Source: Methanoregula sp.
Lineage (GTDB): Archaea; Halobacteriota; Methanomicrobia; Methanomicrobiales; Methanospirillaceae
Direction: 5' to 3'
DNA: 6,306 nt
Assembly: GCA_003154335.1 (NCBI GenBank)
Contig: PMDE01000089.1
Location: forward strand, 1-6,306
Notes under the pieces: model-generated
Told to the model about the DNA's origin: nothing
The model's input: only the letters and a program-made list of their open reading frames with translations
The model's database searches: none
Part shown: positions 1 through 5,589 of the stretch, piece after piece
Layout: every line of letters begins with the position of its first letter
Position numbering within the stretch: the first letter of the stretch is position 1
Translations under genes and position numbers: made by a program

Positions 1-246
1 AAGGCAGTCCTTACCGCCGCAGGTGTAAAAGCAGACGAATCACGCGTAAAGGCACTCATTGCAGCACTCGATGGCGTAAACATCGAGGATGCAATCAGCA
101 AGGCCGCCGTAGCACCGGTTGCAGCAGCAGCACCGGCAGCAGCAGCTGGCAAGGCAGCACCCGCAGCCAAGGAAGAAGAACCCGAAGAGCACAAGAAAGA
201 AGACGAAGAGAGTGGCATGGCAGGGCTCGGTGCCCTGTTCGGATAA
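1..246 (+). CDS. rpl12: Large ribosomal subunit stalk protein P1 (archaeal L12), 3' part
   Basis: The gene enters from the left edge in frame 1, and 81 residues plus a TAA stop are visible. The product is the archaeal/eukaryotic-type acidic stalk protein (not homologous to bacterial L7/L12), which binds P0/L10 and recruits elongation factors to the ribosome. The visible part begins in the helical dimerisation region (KAVLTAAGVKADESRVKALI). It continues through the segment NIEDAISKAA and an Ala/Pro-rich flexible hinge (about visible residues 36-56), then a charged Glu/Lys stretch, and ends in GMAGLGALFG, the near-invariant factor-binding tail of archaeal P1. The normal length is about 100-110 residues, so roughly 20-25 N-terminal residues lie outside the window. 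In archaea this gene usually ends the rpl11-rpl1-rpl10-rpl12 operon, and the oligo-T stop just downstream fits a last gene. The identification is secure. Confidence 0.97.
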   Translation, partial: KAVLTAAGVKADESRVKALIAALDGVNIEDAISKAAVAPVAAAAPAAAAGKAAPAAKEEEPEEHKKEDEESGMAGLGALFG

Positions 247-260
247 TTCTCTTTTTTCTT
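247..260 (+). terminator. Oligo-T transcription stop after rpl12
   Basis: A pyrimidine-rich tract with six consecutive T (252-257) and two more at 259-260 begins directly after the rpl12 stop codon. Archaeal RNA polymerase terminates at such T tracts on the non-template strand without needing a hairpin. The position right behind the last codon of a ribosomal operon supports the call. Termination itself is inferred. Confidence 0.6.
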
Positions 261-271
261 AATAACGATTC

Positions 272-285
272 ATACCATCTGGTAT
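272..285. repeat. Short inverted repeat in the convergent gap
   Basis: ATACCA (272-277) and its exact complement TGGTAT (280-285) are separated by two bases, so the RNA could fold with a 5-bp stem and an ATCT loop. It lies past the rpl12 T tract and before the second hairpin at 304-321. It may stabilise a read-through 3' end, or be fortuitous. Confidence 0.35.
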
Positions 286-303
286 TGCATTTCTCAAAAC
301 CAG

Positions 304-321
304 AATATCCGTTCGGATATT
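304..321. repeat. Perfect 7-bp hairpin between convergent genes
   Basis: AATATCC (304-310), loop GTTC, GGATATT (315-321) form a perfect inverted repeat with no mismatch. It sits between the 3' end of rpl12 (+) and the YbjQ gene (-). On the minus strand it lies just downstream of a T7 tract. It could therefore form at the 3' end of a YbjQ transcript that reads past the tract, or at the end of an rpl12 read-through transcript. Confidence 0.5.
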
Positions 322-330
322 AAAAAAATT
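322..330 (-). terminator. Oligo-T stop for the YbjQ-family gene
   Basis: Seven consecutive A on the plus strand (322-328) read as T7 on the minus strand, starting 12 bases beyond the TAG stop of the YbjQ-family gene (341-343). The tract is followed by the perfect hairpin at 304-321. This matches an archaeal oligo-T termination signal. With the rpl12 T tract it separates two converging transcripts. Confidence 0.55.
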
Positions 331-340
331 AGTTCAGCTC

Positions 341-700
341 CTATCCGAGCCTGACCGGGTTTGCTTTCTCGGTATCCTTTACGACTATGACTGCCGTTCC
401 GTACGCGAGCAGTTCGGTCATATAGCTGATCTCTGACGAGTCGAATTGTACGCCTATTACCGCGTTTGCACCCAGTGCTTTTGCATGGTCTTTCAACCGG
501 CCGAGTGCCTGTTCCCGTGACTGGTTCAGGAGTTCCGTGTACTCATGGATCTCTCCACCCGCGAGCGAGCGAAGGCCGGCGGTAATGTTCCGCCCAAGGC
601 CCCGGCTCCTCACGATGAGGCCCCAGGTGAACCCGATGGTCTTTGTGATCCGGTATCCGGGAAGATAAGGTGTGCTTACGACAATAATTTCATCCGGCAT
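341..700 (-). CDS. YbjQ / UPF0145 family protein
   Basis: The product is 119 residues, the usual size for this family of small cytoplasmic proteins, which is annotated as putative heavy-metal binding but has no proven biochemical role. Family hallmarks are visible: the N-terminal strand IIVVSTPYLPGYRI, the central GLGRNITAGLRSLAGGEIHEYTELL, the helix SREQALGRLKDHAKALGANAVIGVQFD, and the final TELLAYGTAVIV strand. A longer reading frame begins with GTG at 709. I chose the ATG at 698-700 because GGTGA (706-710), which matches the archaeal anti-Shine-Dalgarno sequence, lies five bases before it, and the GTG codon falls inside that site. Family members also typically start just before the IIVVST strand. 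Upstream, minus-strand TTTTTTAT (751-758) could serve as a TATA element giving a leader of about 28 bases. The gene converges on rpl12 and follows the lipoprotein gene on the same strand. Confidence 0.9.
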   Translation of the reverse strand: MPDEIIVVSTPYLPGYRITKTIGFTWGLIVRSRGLGRNITAGLRSLAGGEIHEYTELLNQSREQALGRLKDHAKALGANAVIGVQFDSSEISYMTELLAYGTAVIVVKDTEKANPVRLG

Positions 701-705
701 TGATT

Positions 706-710
706 TCACC
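706..710 (-). promoter_or_regulatory. Ribosome binding site that sets the YbjQ start
   Basis: Minus-strand GGTGA lies five bases upstream of the ATG at 698-700. It is complementary to the conserved archaeal 16S 3' end. The alternative GTG start at 707-709 overlaps this site and has no purine-rich site of its own (upstream sequence AACATTAACCC). It is the only clear Shine-Dalgarno site among the minus-strand genes here. Confidence 0.6.
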
Positions 711-750
711 GGGTTAATGTTGGCTGGTTACGCTTCAAAAGTTTTCGGGC

Positions 751-774
751 ATAAAAAAGAGAAAAGAGGAAAGG
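751..774 (-). terminator. Pyrimidine/T-rich stop after the lipoprotein gene, possibly also the YbjQ promoter
   Basis: On the minus strand this 24-base stretch is all C and T except for a final AT, and it includes T6 at 753-758. It begins 11 bases beyond the TAG stop of the lipoprotein gene, which suits archaeal oligo-T termination. Its last part, TTTTTTAT, resembles a TATA box placed about 54 bases before the YbjQ ATG. The same block may therefore end one unit and start the next. Both roles are inferred. Confidence 0.45.
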
Positions 775-785
775 ATCCTGCTCGT

Positions 786-1595
786 CTAATTCGTTTTTAC
801 AAATATCACATTTTTCACATCTGCGACCGTCATTCCGCGGAAAAGACCCGAACCGTACATAATCTGAATCGCCTTCCTGTCGATCAGACTCAGCCGGGTA
901 TTTGTATTGTCCTGGTAATAGAAAATACTGTCCGGATATTTCAGGGTTTCACCCTTGCATCCCAGTTCGTAGAGAAAACTCCGCAGGATGACGTGGGTCC
1001 TCAAATCACCCTTGAGGTTGTCGTCAATATAGATGATCCCGGGACCGATCTTTGCATACGAAATGGAGGCGGATTTGAATTCCTTTGTGTATGACTCCGG
1101 GGGAATTGCATCCATGCCGGTCTGGGAAACGAACTGAAAAACGATATCAGCGTTTGATGTGGTCTTGATATTTTCAGAAAGCTGGTTAGTCGCTGACAGG
1201 TCATTGAAATCACTGATAAATGCCTGTACCAGGTCCATATCATCGGTCTTTCCATTGAATATCGAGAGGGTATTTCTTGGTGTCTGGCTTGTGGGATTAT
1301 AGGCAAGCCGGTCAAGCTGGGTAGTACCCGACCCGAATGCAATGTCCATGAAATGCTGCGTTATATCGTCTGATGTGATCAATTGTGGTGTCGTGACAGG
1401 AGGAAGTGAGGGAACCGGGGTGGCCTGTAGAACCGTTGTTACCTGTGCGGGTACTGATGTAGGCACCGGGGAAGGAGTCGGTGTGGTCAGGGGAATCGTC
1501 TGGTTCTGGGACGTTGTTATGCATCCACCGACCAGTACGAAAATTACCGAAAACAAAACCATCAGGGTGTGACAAAATGGGAAAGATTTTTCCAT
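786..1595 (-). CDS. Secreted lipoprotein with DUF2927-like domain
   Basis: The 269-residue product starts with a typical lipoprotein signal. A short N-region (MEKS) is followed by a hydrophobic stretch at residues 11-22 and the lipobox VGGC, with C25 as the likely lipidated residue. A low-complexity Thr/Pro/Val/Gln-rich linker (about residues 26-73) should hold the globular domain off the membrane. The domain (about 74-269) ends in a segment resembling DUF2927: HVILRSFLYELG (201-212), then PDSIFYYQDN, LSLIDRKAIQIMYG and FRGMTVADV. DUF2927 proteins look related to metallopeptidase folds, but no HExxH zinc motif is present, so I predict no protease activity. The substrate or partner is unknown. 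The ATG has no Shine-Dalgarno sequence; minus-strand CTTATATC centred about 26 bases upstream suggests a leaderless or near-leaderless mRNA. The gene is probably a single unit, flanked by a T-rich stop and a 186-bp gap. Confidence 0.85.
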   Translation of the reverse strand: MEKSFPFCHTLMVLFSVIFVLVGGCITTSQNQTIPLTTPTPSPVPTSVPAQVTTVLQATPVPSLPPVTTPQLITSDDITQHFMDIAFGSGTTQLDRLAYNPTSQTPRNTLSIFNGKTDDMDLVQAFISDFNDLSATNQLSENIKTTSNADIVFQFVSQTGMDAIPPESYTKEFKSASISYAKIGPGIIYIDDNLKGDLRTHVILRSFLYELGCKGETLKYPDSIFYYQDNTNTRLSLIDRKAIQIMYGSGLFRGMTVADVKNVIFVKTN

Positions 1596-1781
1596 GATAT
1601 GTCTTTTCCCAGCTTCAGATATAAGGGTAACCGACGGGATAATCTCGTTCTAAATCGACCCGAATGGTTTTACTCAGGAGATTCAGAAACAATATTTCTT
1701 ACTCTGAAAATGGTTTGAGTCTGCAGTTAACCGGGTCGGAATCTGAAACCGGTACATCCGCCAGAAGATGAAAGTACTTCC
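1596..1781. other. 186-bp gap between radical SAM and lipoprotein genes
   Basis: No credible coding sequence was found on either strand. The right part holds the end of the radical SAM transcript, but I see no strong oligo-T tract for it on the minus strand. The middle carries two nested inverted repeats: AGAAA (1685-1689) with TTTCT (1695-1699), and TTCAGA (1682-1687) with TCTGAA (1703-1708). The left end holds the TATA-like element of the lipoprotein gene. The repeats could be a weak operator or a 3'-end structure. Confidence 0.45.
1618..1625 (-). promoter_or_regulatory. TATA-box-like element for the lipoprotein gene
   Basis: Minus-strand CTTATATC is centred about 26 bases before the ATG at 1595, the distance at which archaeal TATA boxes place the transcription start. 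The transcript would begin at or within a base or two of the start codon, which agrees with the lack of a Shine-Dalgarno sequence. The upstream purine (BRE) element is weak (GGTTACC), so this remains a prediction. Confidence 0.4.
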
Positions 1782-2780
1782 TCAGACCGGCATTCCAACG
1801 TAAATGTTGTGCTTCGTTGCCACAATTTTCACGCGTACCTGCCCGGACTCCTTTTCACAATTGAAGACCGACACCACCCGGTTCCGGGCGACACCGAGCT
1901 TCTCTCCGTGTATCCATCCTGGTGCCCGGATCTCGACGGTCACTTTCTCGCCTTTTGAAAAGACCAGCGGAATGAATGGGCGCCTTACTGTCCCGAAGTC
2001 TCTTGCGGGATCGAGCCTGAGGGGTATACCGAACTCCTTTTCCCATGGCTTAATGCTCCGGTTAAAGAACTGCCACCAGCTCTGGGCTTTTATCCCTTTG
2101 GGTGACCTTCCATAGCGGTAATGTTCGAATTTCTGGATACCGAGCGGCGGAAAACGTTTGCCGGCTCCAGTCTCCTGCGCAAACCGGATCAGTTTTGGGA
2201 TCTCTTCATCATTGATCCCCGGAATGTACACCGGCGCAATGAGCAGATCGATCGCACTCCGGGCGACTGCCTGTGCTGCTTTTATTATGGTATTGATATC
2301 GTACGAGGAAATACCTGCGAGTCTTTGGGCAATTTTCGGATCAAGTGCATGGATCGAGAGGTTGATCCGGTCGAGGCCGGCAGTTTCAAGAGCCGCTATC
2401 CTTTCTCCGGTGAGAAGGGTACCGTTGGTCTGGAGTGAGATGACACTCACTTCGTCAATCTGCCGGAGACCGGCGATGAGTTCCGGAAGATACGGGTACA
2501 TCATGGGCTCTCCGGGCGAATCTATGTGGCATTCAACTCCCTGTCCCTTGAACCGGGCGATCTCCCGGACTGCGTCTAATAGATACTCCATTTCAACTTC
2601 GTAACTCGCAGCACGCGTTGTTGATTCAGGCCCGGCATCGACAGAGCAGAACGGGCAGTTGAGGTTACAGCCGCAACTCGGGCGCACCTGGAGGAGACTT
2701 GTGCCACGGTCTATGATACCAAAGTAAAGCGAACCGATAAGCGGGATCCGGGACTCGCGGGTTATCCTGAAGTGGGTCAT
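1782..2780 (-). CDS. Radical SAM enzyme of an archaeal family with C-terminal TRAM-like domain
   Basis: The 332-residue product contains the radical SAM cluster motif CNLNCPFC (C38, C42, C45; CX3CX2C), which binds a [4Fe-4S] cluster and S-adenosylmethionine. It also has the SAM-contacting GEP (90-92), TNGTLL (118-123), the barrel strand RINLSIHAL (138-146) and VYIPGINDEEIP (184-195). After the barrel comes FEHYRYGRSPKGIKAQSWW (218-236), a signature I associate with the uncharacterised archaeal radical SAM group COG2100 (from memory). Residues of about 273-332 form a beta-rich tail (KGEKVTVEIRAPGWIHGEKLGVA) resembling a TRAM RNA-binding barrel, which suggests an RNA or nucleotide substrate. 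The reaction is unknown. C36, two residues before the motif, is an additional cysteine. No Shine-Dalgarno site precedes the ATG; instead a hairpin and T5 tract abut it. The previous gene ends 34 bases upstream, so co-transcription is possible. Confidence 0.88.
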   Translation of the reverse strand: MTHFRITRESRIPLIGSLYFGIIDRGTSLLQVRPSCGCNLNCPFCSVDAGPESTTRAASYEVEMEYLLDAVREIARFKGQGVECHIDSPGEPMMYPYLPELIAGLRQIDEVSVISLQTNGTLLTGERIAALETAGLDRINLSIHALDPKIAQRLAGISSYDINTIIKAAQAVARSAIDLLIAPVYIPGINDEEIPKLIRFAQETGAGKRFPPLGIQKFEHYRYGRSPKGIKAQSWWQFFNRSIKPWEKEFGIPLRLDPARDFGTVRRPFIPLVFSKGEKVTVEIRAPGWIHGEKLGVARNRVVSVFNCEKESGQVRVKIVATKHNIYVGMPV

Positions 2781-2807
2781 AAAAAGGAGGCCAACCCGTA
2801 TGGGTTG
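2781..2807 (-). terminator. Hairpin plus T tract just before the radical SAM start codon
   Basis: CAACCC (2792-2797), loop GTAT and GGGTTG (2802-2807) form a perfect 6-bp stem. Read on the minus strand, the stem is followed by GCCTCCTTTTT, whose T5 directly touches the ATG of the radical SAM gene (2778-2780). The arrangement resembles an intrinsic terminator or attenuator in the 34-bp gap after the 138-aa gene. It may end that gene's transcript or limit read-through into the radical SAM gene. Archaeal hairpin dependence is uncertain. Confidence 0.4.
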
Positions 2808-2814
2808 TTATTCT

Positions 2815-3231
2815 TCATCGGTCTTTGACCCGGTAGCCTTTCCAGGCACCCTTATCAAGCATCGGGTGGGGATACTTCAGGCGGGCAAATACATATTCGA
2901 ATGCGGTCTGGTCCAGGAGTTCCCGCCCGGTTATTATGCAGTATTTCCGGAAAGCCTCGTAGAGTTCAACACAGGAAACATACGCTGATGGTTCCGGGAC
3001 GAGAATATCTTCATGGAACCGCCAGAAGCCATCAAACTCCGGGTCATCATTGTTCTGCGGTTTTGCGGCAACCTGTTCGATATGCAGTGACGTTCCCGGG
3101 TCCGGTGCGACAACGATGAGTTCGCAATAAATATCCTCCACGGTAGTTAATCCCTGGCGGAGGTCGTTGAGCTCCATTTCGAGATTCTTGATCTTCTTTT
3201 CCTGGTTGACGATCCGGTCAGAACATTCCAT
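2815..3231 (-). CDS. Small hypothetical protein: coiled coil plus winged-helix-like C-terminus
   Basis: I do not recognise a named family for this 138-residue protein. Residues of about 7-33 (VNQEKKIKNLEMELNDLRQGLTT) show the heptad pattern of a short coiled coil, suggesting a dimer. A linker rich in Pro, Asp and Asn (about 42-66) follows. The C-terminal part (about 68-138) has the layout FWRFHEDILVPEPSAYVSCVELYEAFRKYC, then TAFEYVFARL, and ends GAWKGYRV. This resembles the winged-helix module at the C-terminus of phage/plasmid D5-type primases, where selYdaYr.wc, Fg..L and GY.l recur. A DNA-binding role is inferred only. No Shine-Dalgarno sequence precedes the ATG. A weak AT-rich element on the minus strand (GATAAAACC, near 3253-3261) lies about 26 bases upstream and could give a leaderless transcript. 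hypF ends 67 bases upstream on the same strand. Confidence 0.75.
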   Translation of the reverse strand: MECSDRIVNQEKKIKNLEMELNDLRQGLTTVEDIYCELIVVAPDPGTSLHIEQVAAKPQNNDDPEFDGFWRFHEDILVPEPSAYVSCVELYEAFRKYCIITGRELLDQTAFEYVFARLKYPHPMLDKGAWKGYRVKDR

Positions 3232-3298
3232 TGCTGATGATTTTATTTTTAGGTTTTATCCTGATAAACTGTCCGACTCCTGCATTACCCTAAAGAGG

Positions 3299-5533
3299 TC
3301 AGGTCCTCTGCCCAAGCAGTTTCCCGGCATATACACACTGCCCGAACGAGACACAACCATCCCCCGGAGGATAGTCAGCGTTGATGATGCATTCATAATC
3401 ATGTGCGGCGATCTCTTTTTTGATCGTTTCGCGGATGGCGTGATTATAGACAACCCCCCCACTCAGGGCGATCTTTGTCATTCCCTCCCGATATGCGGCG
3501 TTGACAGCAAGCCGGGCGATACCCCGGGCAAGGTTGTACTGGAACGAAGCAGCGATATCATGGATAACCCGCAAGTCCCCCTCCGGCGCTGCCTGCAAAC
3601 GGGAATACACAGTCTTCATGAGCGAGCGTGTTGAAAGGATTTCGCATCCTTCATGCATTGAAAATACGAGATCCCATGGTTCCGCATGTCCGCCGGATGC
3701 GGCGGATTCAAGTTTCATGGCAGGTTCACCATCGTACGTTCTTTCCCGGCAGATTCCCAGCAGCGCAGCCGCCGCATCGAGGACCCTGCCGGTGCTGGTA
3801 GTAGTTGGTACATTGAAACCCATCACAAGCTGTTTTTCCAGCAGGCCCAGTTCAATACCCGACCAGCCCCGGTCGGATAAGAGCGAGAGGATCTGTTTTT
3901 CCGGAAGAATGCCGTACAGCATGCGTTCGGGATACCGCGTCGCGAGATCCCCTCCGGGCATGGCTGCCGGTTCCAGATGGGCGACCCGCCGGAGATCCGG
4001 CACCTGCCCTGAAAAAATTTCTCCGCCCCATACCGTACCGTCATCACCATAGCCAACGCCATCTATCGCAATGCCGATGCAGGGTTCGGTCGTGGTCGCT
4101 GCGATGTGTGCCCGGTGGTGCTGGACCGGGACCAGTTCAAGCCCGTGTTCCGATGCGATCTCGCGTGCAAACCGTGTGGAAAGAAACCGGGGATGAAGGT
4201 CATGGGCGATCACATCAAACTCAGCCCCAAGAAGCCGCTGCATGTTCCGTATCGTTTCCTGAAGATATTCAAGGGTCGGGGGGTTCCTGACATTTCCCAC
4301 GTGGGGTGAAGTTATCGTAAAGTCGTTCCTGTATATGGTTGCATTTGCATTCAGCTCGGGACCAACGCCGAGTATACAGTGGTTCCCGAGTCGTATTGCT
4401 GTCCGTTTCGGGGCAATCCCCCGTGAGAGCCGTATTATGTAATTGTCCCTGATGACCGAATCGTCGCACCTGTTGACGATCTTCCTGTTATGGACAAGGA
4501 AAAAATCCACGTCCCGGATCAATCCGGCCATTGCGTGATCCCGGTCAGTAATCATCGGATAACCGGGCATATTAGCACTGGTCATGACGAGCAGCGGGTG
4601 TTTCAGGTAGCTGAAAAGGAGATGGTGAAGTCCCGTGTAGGGCAGCATACAGCCGATAGTGTGAAGGTTGCTGATGGATTCATGCGCTGTCCGATCACGT
4701 TTTTTCAGCACAACGATAGGGTGTACATGGCTTTCCAGGTTCAGCCTCTCCTGCCGGGACACATCTGCTATCCTGTCAATATGATCGGGCCGGACCATAA
4801 TGGCAAAAGGCTGTTCGATGCGTCCGAGCCGGCGTTTTAGTTCAGCTGCTGATTCTTCGATGCAGGCAATATGGAACCCGCCGACACCGTGCATCGCGAG
4901 AATTCTCCCCGCGTCAAGCAGTTCAGCTGCCTCCCTGACAGGATCAAGGCCTTCGGCCTTGTTTCCAAGAGTATCGATCAGGGTGAGCCGGGGACCGCAT
5001 TCGGTGCATGCAATCGTCTGGGCATGGTGGCGCCGGCACCCGGGATCGCTATACTCCTGTGCACAGGCCGGACAGAGGGAAAATTCTGCCATGGACGTCC
5101 GTTCACGGTCGTACGGGAGTTCGTTGATGATACTGTAGCGGGGGCCGCAGTTGACACAGGAAGTTGCCCAGTACCGGTGATATCTCCCGGTTTTTTTGAA
5201 AATATCGCTGATACACTCATCACAGGTCGCAACATCCGGCGGGATCATGCCGGAGAGCGAACCGGTACCGCTCGGCAGGATGTAGAACCCATCCGGAACA
5301 GGATCGGAAAAGCCGCCCACATCGACAGAATCAATCCGGGAAAGGGGGGGTCCCCGGGAGACTGCTTCCCGGAATTTCTCAAAATTATCCCCGGCAGCAA
5401 TGATCTCCACTTCACTCCCGAGATTCTTTACCGTCCCCGAGATCTCCAGAGCCTGCGCCTGTGTATATACAAAAGGGCGAAACCCGACCCCCTGGACAAT
5501 TCCGCGTACGGTGATTTTACCCTTTTTCTGCAT
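3299..5533 (-). CDS. hypF: Carbamoyltransferase HypF, [NiFe]-hydrogenase maturation
   Basis: HypF moves the carbamoyl group of carbamoyl phosphate, via carbamoyl-AMP, to the C-terminal cysteine of HypE, the first step to the CN ligands of [NiFe]-hydrogenases; it acts in the cytoplasm. At 744 residues it is full length (usual about 740-770). Domains in order: acylphosphatase (about 5-90, VQGVGFRPF with R19, and N37); two zinc-finger-like units (C104/C107 with C126/C129; C154/C157 with C176/C179); YrdC-like adenylating domain (about 195-380, GVGGFHIAC, LPYTGLHHLL, VMTSANMPG, CDDSV, RLSRGIAP); Kae1-like carbamoyltransferase domain (about 385-744, HxxxH metal motif H472/H476, DGVGYGDDGTVWGGE, TTTSTGRVLDA, LSGGVVYN). 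Oddities: the usual KGlGG reads MHGVGG, and the basic RKxRxxKP segment reads RRLGRIEQP. The usual GAELKNT and SQHIGD read GPELNANA and SPHVGN. No other hyp genes are in the window. The gene is divergent from a regulator pair with 56 bp between them. Confidence 0.95.
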   Translation of the reverse strand: MQKKGKITVRGIVQGVGFRPFVYTQAQALEISGTVKNLGSEVEIIAAGDNFEKFREAVSRGPPLSRIDSVDVGGFSDPVPDGFYILPSGTGSLSGMIPPDVATCDECISDIFKKTGRYHRYWATSCVNCGPRYSIINELPYDRERTSMAEFSLCPACAQEYSDPGCRRHHAQTIACTECGPRLTLIDTLGNKAEGLDPVREAAELLDAGRILAMHGVGGFHIACIEESAAELKRRLGRIEQPFAIMVRPDHIDRIADVSRQERLNLESHVHPIVVLKKRDRTAHESISNLHTIGCMLPYTGLHHLLFSYLKHPLLVMTSANMPGYPMITDRDHAMAGLIRDVDFFLVHNRKIVNRCDDSVIRDNYIIRLSRGIAPKRTAIRLGNHCILGVGPELNANATIYRNDFTITSPHVGNVRNPPTLEYLQETIRNMQRLLGAEFDVIAHDLHPRFLSTRFAREIASEHGLELVPVQHHRAHIAATTTEPCIGIAIDGVGYGDDGTVWGGEIFSGQVPDLRRVAHLEPAAMPGGDLATRYPERMLYGILPEKQILSLLSDRGWSGIELGLLEKQLVMGFNVPTTTSTGRVLDAAAALLGICRERTYDGEPAMKLESAASGGHAEPWDLVFSMHEGCEILSTRSLMKTVYSRLQAAPEGDLRVIHDIAASFQYNLARGIARLAVNAAYREGMTKIALSGGVVYNHAIRETIKKEIAAHDYECIINADYPPGDGCVSFGQCVYAGKLLGQRT

Positions 5534-5589
5534 GGTTGTGCCGCAAAAATTTATTGATTCATGGGGCGATATAATTATAGGGTTTTACC
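5534..5589. promoter_or_regulatory. Divergent promoter region, hypF / two-HTH regulator
   Basis: All signals for both genes must fit in 56 bp, or overlap the coding ends. On the minus strand GGTAAAACC (BRE-like, about 5582-5589) followed by TATAATTATA (5570-5579) would start hypF RNA near 5547 and leave a leader of about 14 bases. On the plus strand GCAAAAAT (5543-5550) followed by TTATTGAT (about 5551-5558) would start the regulator RNA near 5580, about 10 bases before its GTG. Neither start codon has a Shine-Dalgarno site, which fits short leaders. The promoter assignments are predictions. Confidence 0.45.
5570..5579. repeat. Perfect 10-bp palindrome TATAATTATA
   Basis: This sequence equals its own reverse complement over ten bases and lies in the middle of the divergent hypF/regulator region. 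It could be the TATA box of hypF, a bidirectional TATA element, or half of an operator for the adjacent regulator. AT-only palindromes of this length also arise by chance in archaeal promoters. Confidence 0.45.

Noticed and set aside
120..180. Possible short tandem repeat of GCA codons
   Set aside because: It encodes the normal Ala/Pro-rich hinge of archaeal P1, so it is a protein feature and not an independent DNA repeat.
672..1094. 140-aa plus-strand frame across the YbjQ/lipoprotein gap
   Set aside because: It overlaps the antisense of the conserved DUF2927-like end, and its composition is typical of a shadow frame.
1426..1520. Low-complexity GT/GG-rich stretch
   Set aside because: On the minus strand it encodes the Thr/Pro/Val linker of the lipoprotein; the repetition is explained by the protein.
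2158..2604. 148-aa plus-strand frame opposite the radical SAM gene
   Set aside because: It is antisense to the radical SAM barrel motifs; the minus-strand frame has a clear family identity and this one does not.
2800..2988. 62-aa plus-strand frame with GGAGG (2786-2790) nine bases before its ATG
   Set aside because: The ribosome-site match is attractive, but the frame is antisense to the more credible 138-aa gene. GGAGG is simply the complement of the CCTCC in the minus-strand hairpin/T-tract element. The peptide has no recognisable features.
3501..4052. 183-aa plus-strand reading frame opposite hypF
   Set aside because: It lies wholly antisense to the strongly conserved transferase domain of hypF. 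Its translation is Ser/Arg/Pro-rich with no recognisable domain, as expected of a shadow frame in GC-rich coding DNA.
4871..5557. 228-aa plus-strand reading frame opposite the hypF N-terminal half
   Set aside because: It is antisense to the acylphosphatase, zinc-finger and early YrdC regions of hypF, shows no domain or ribosome site, and would run through the hypF promoter.
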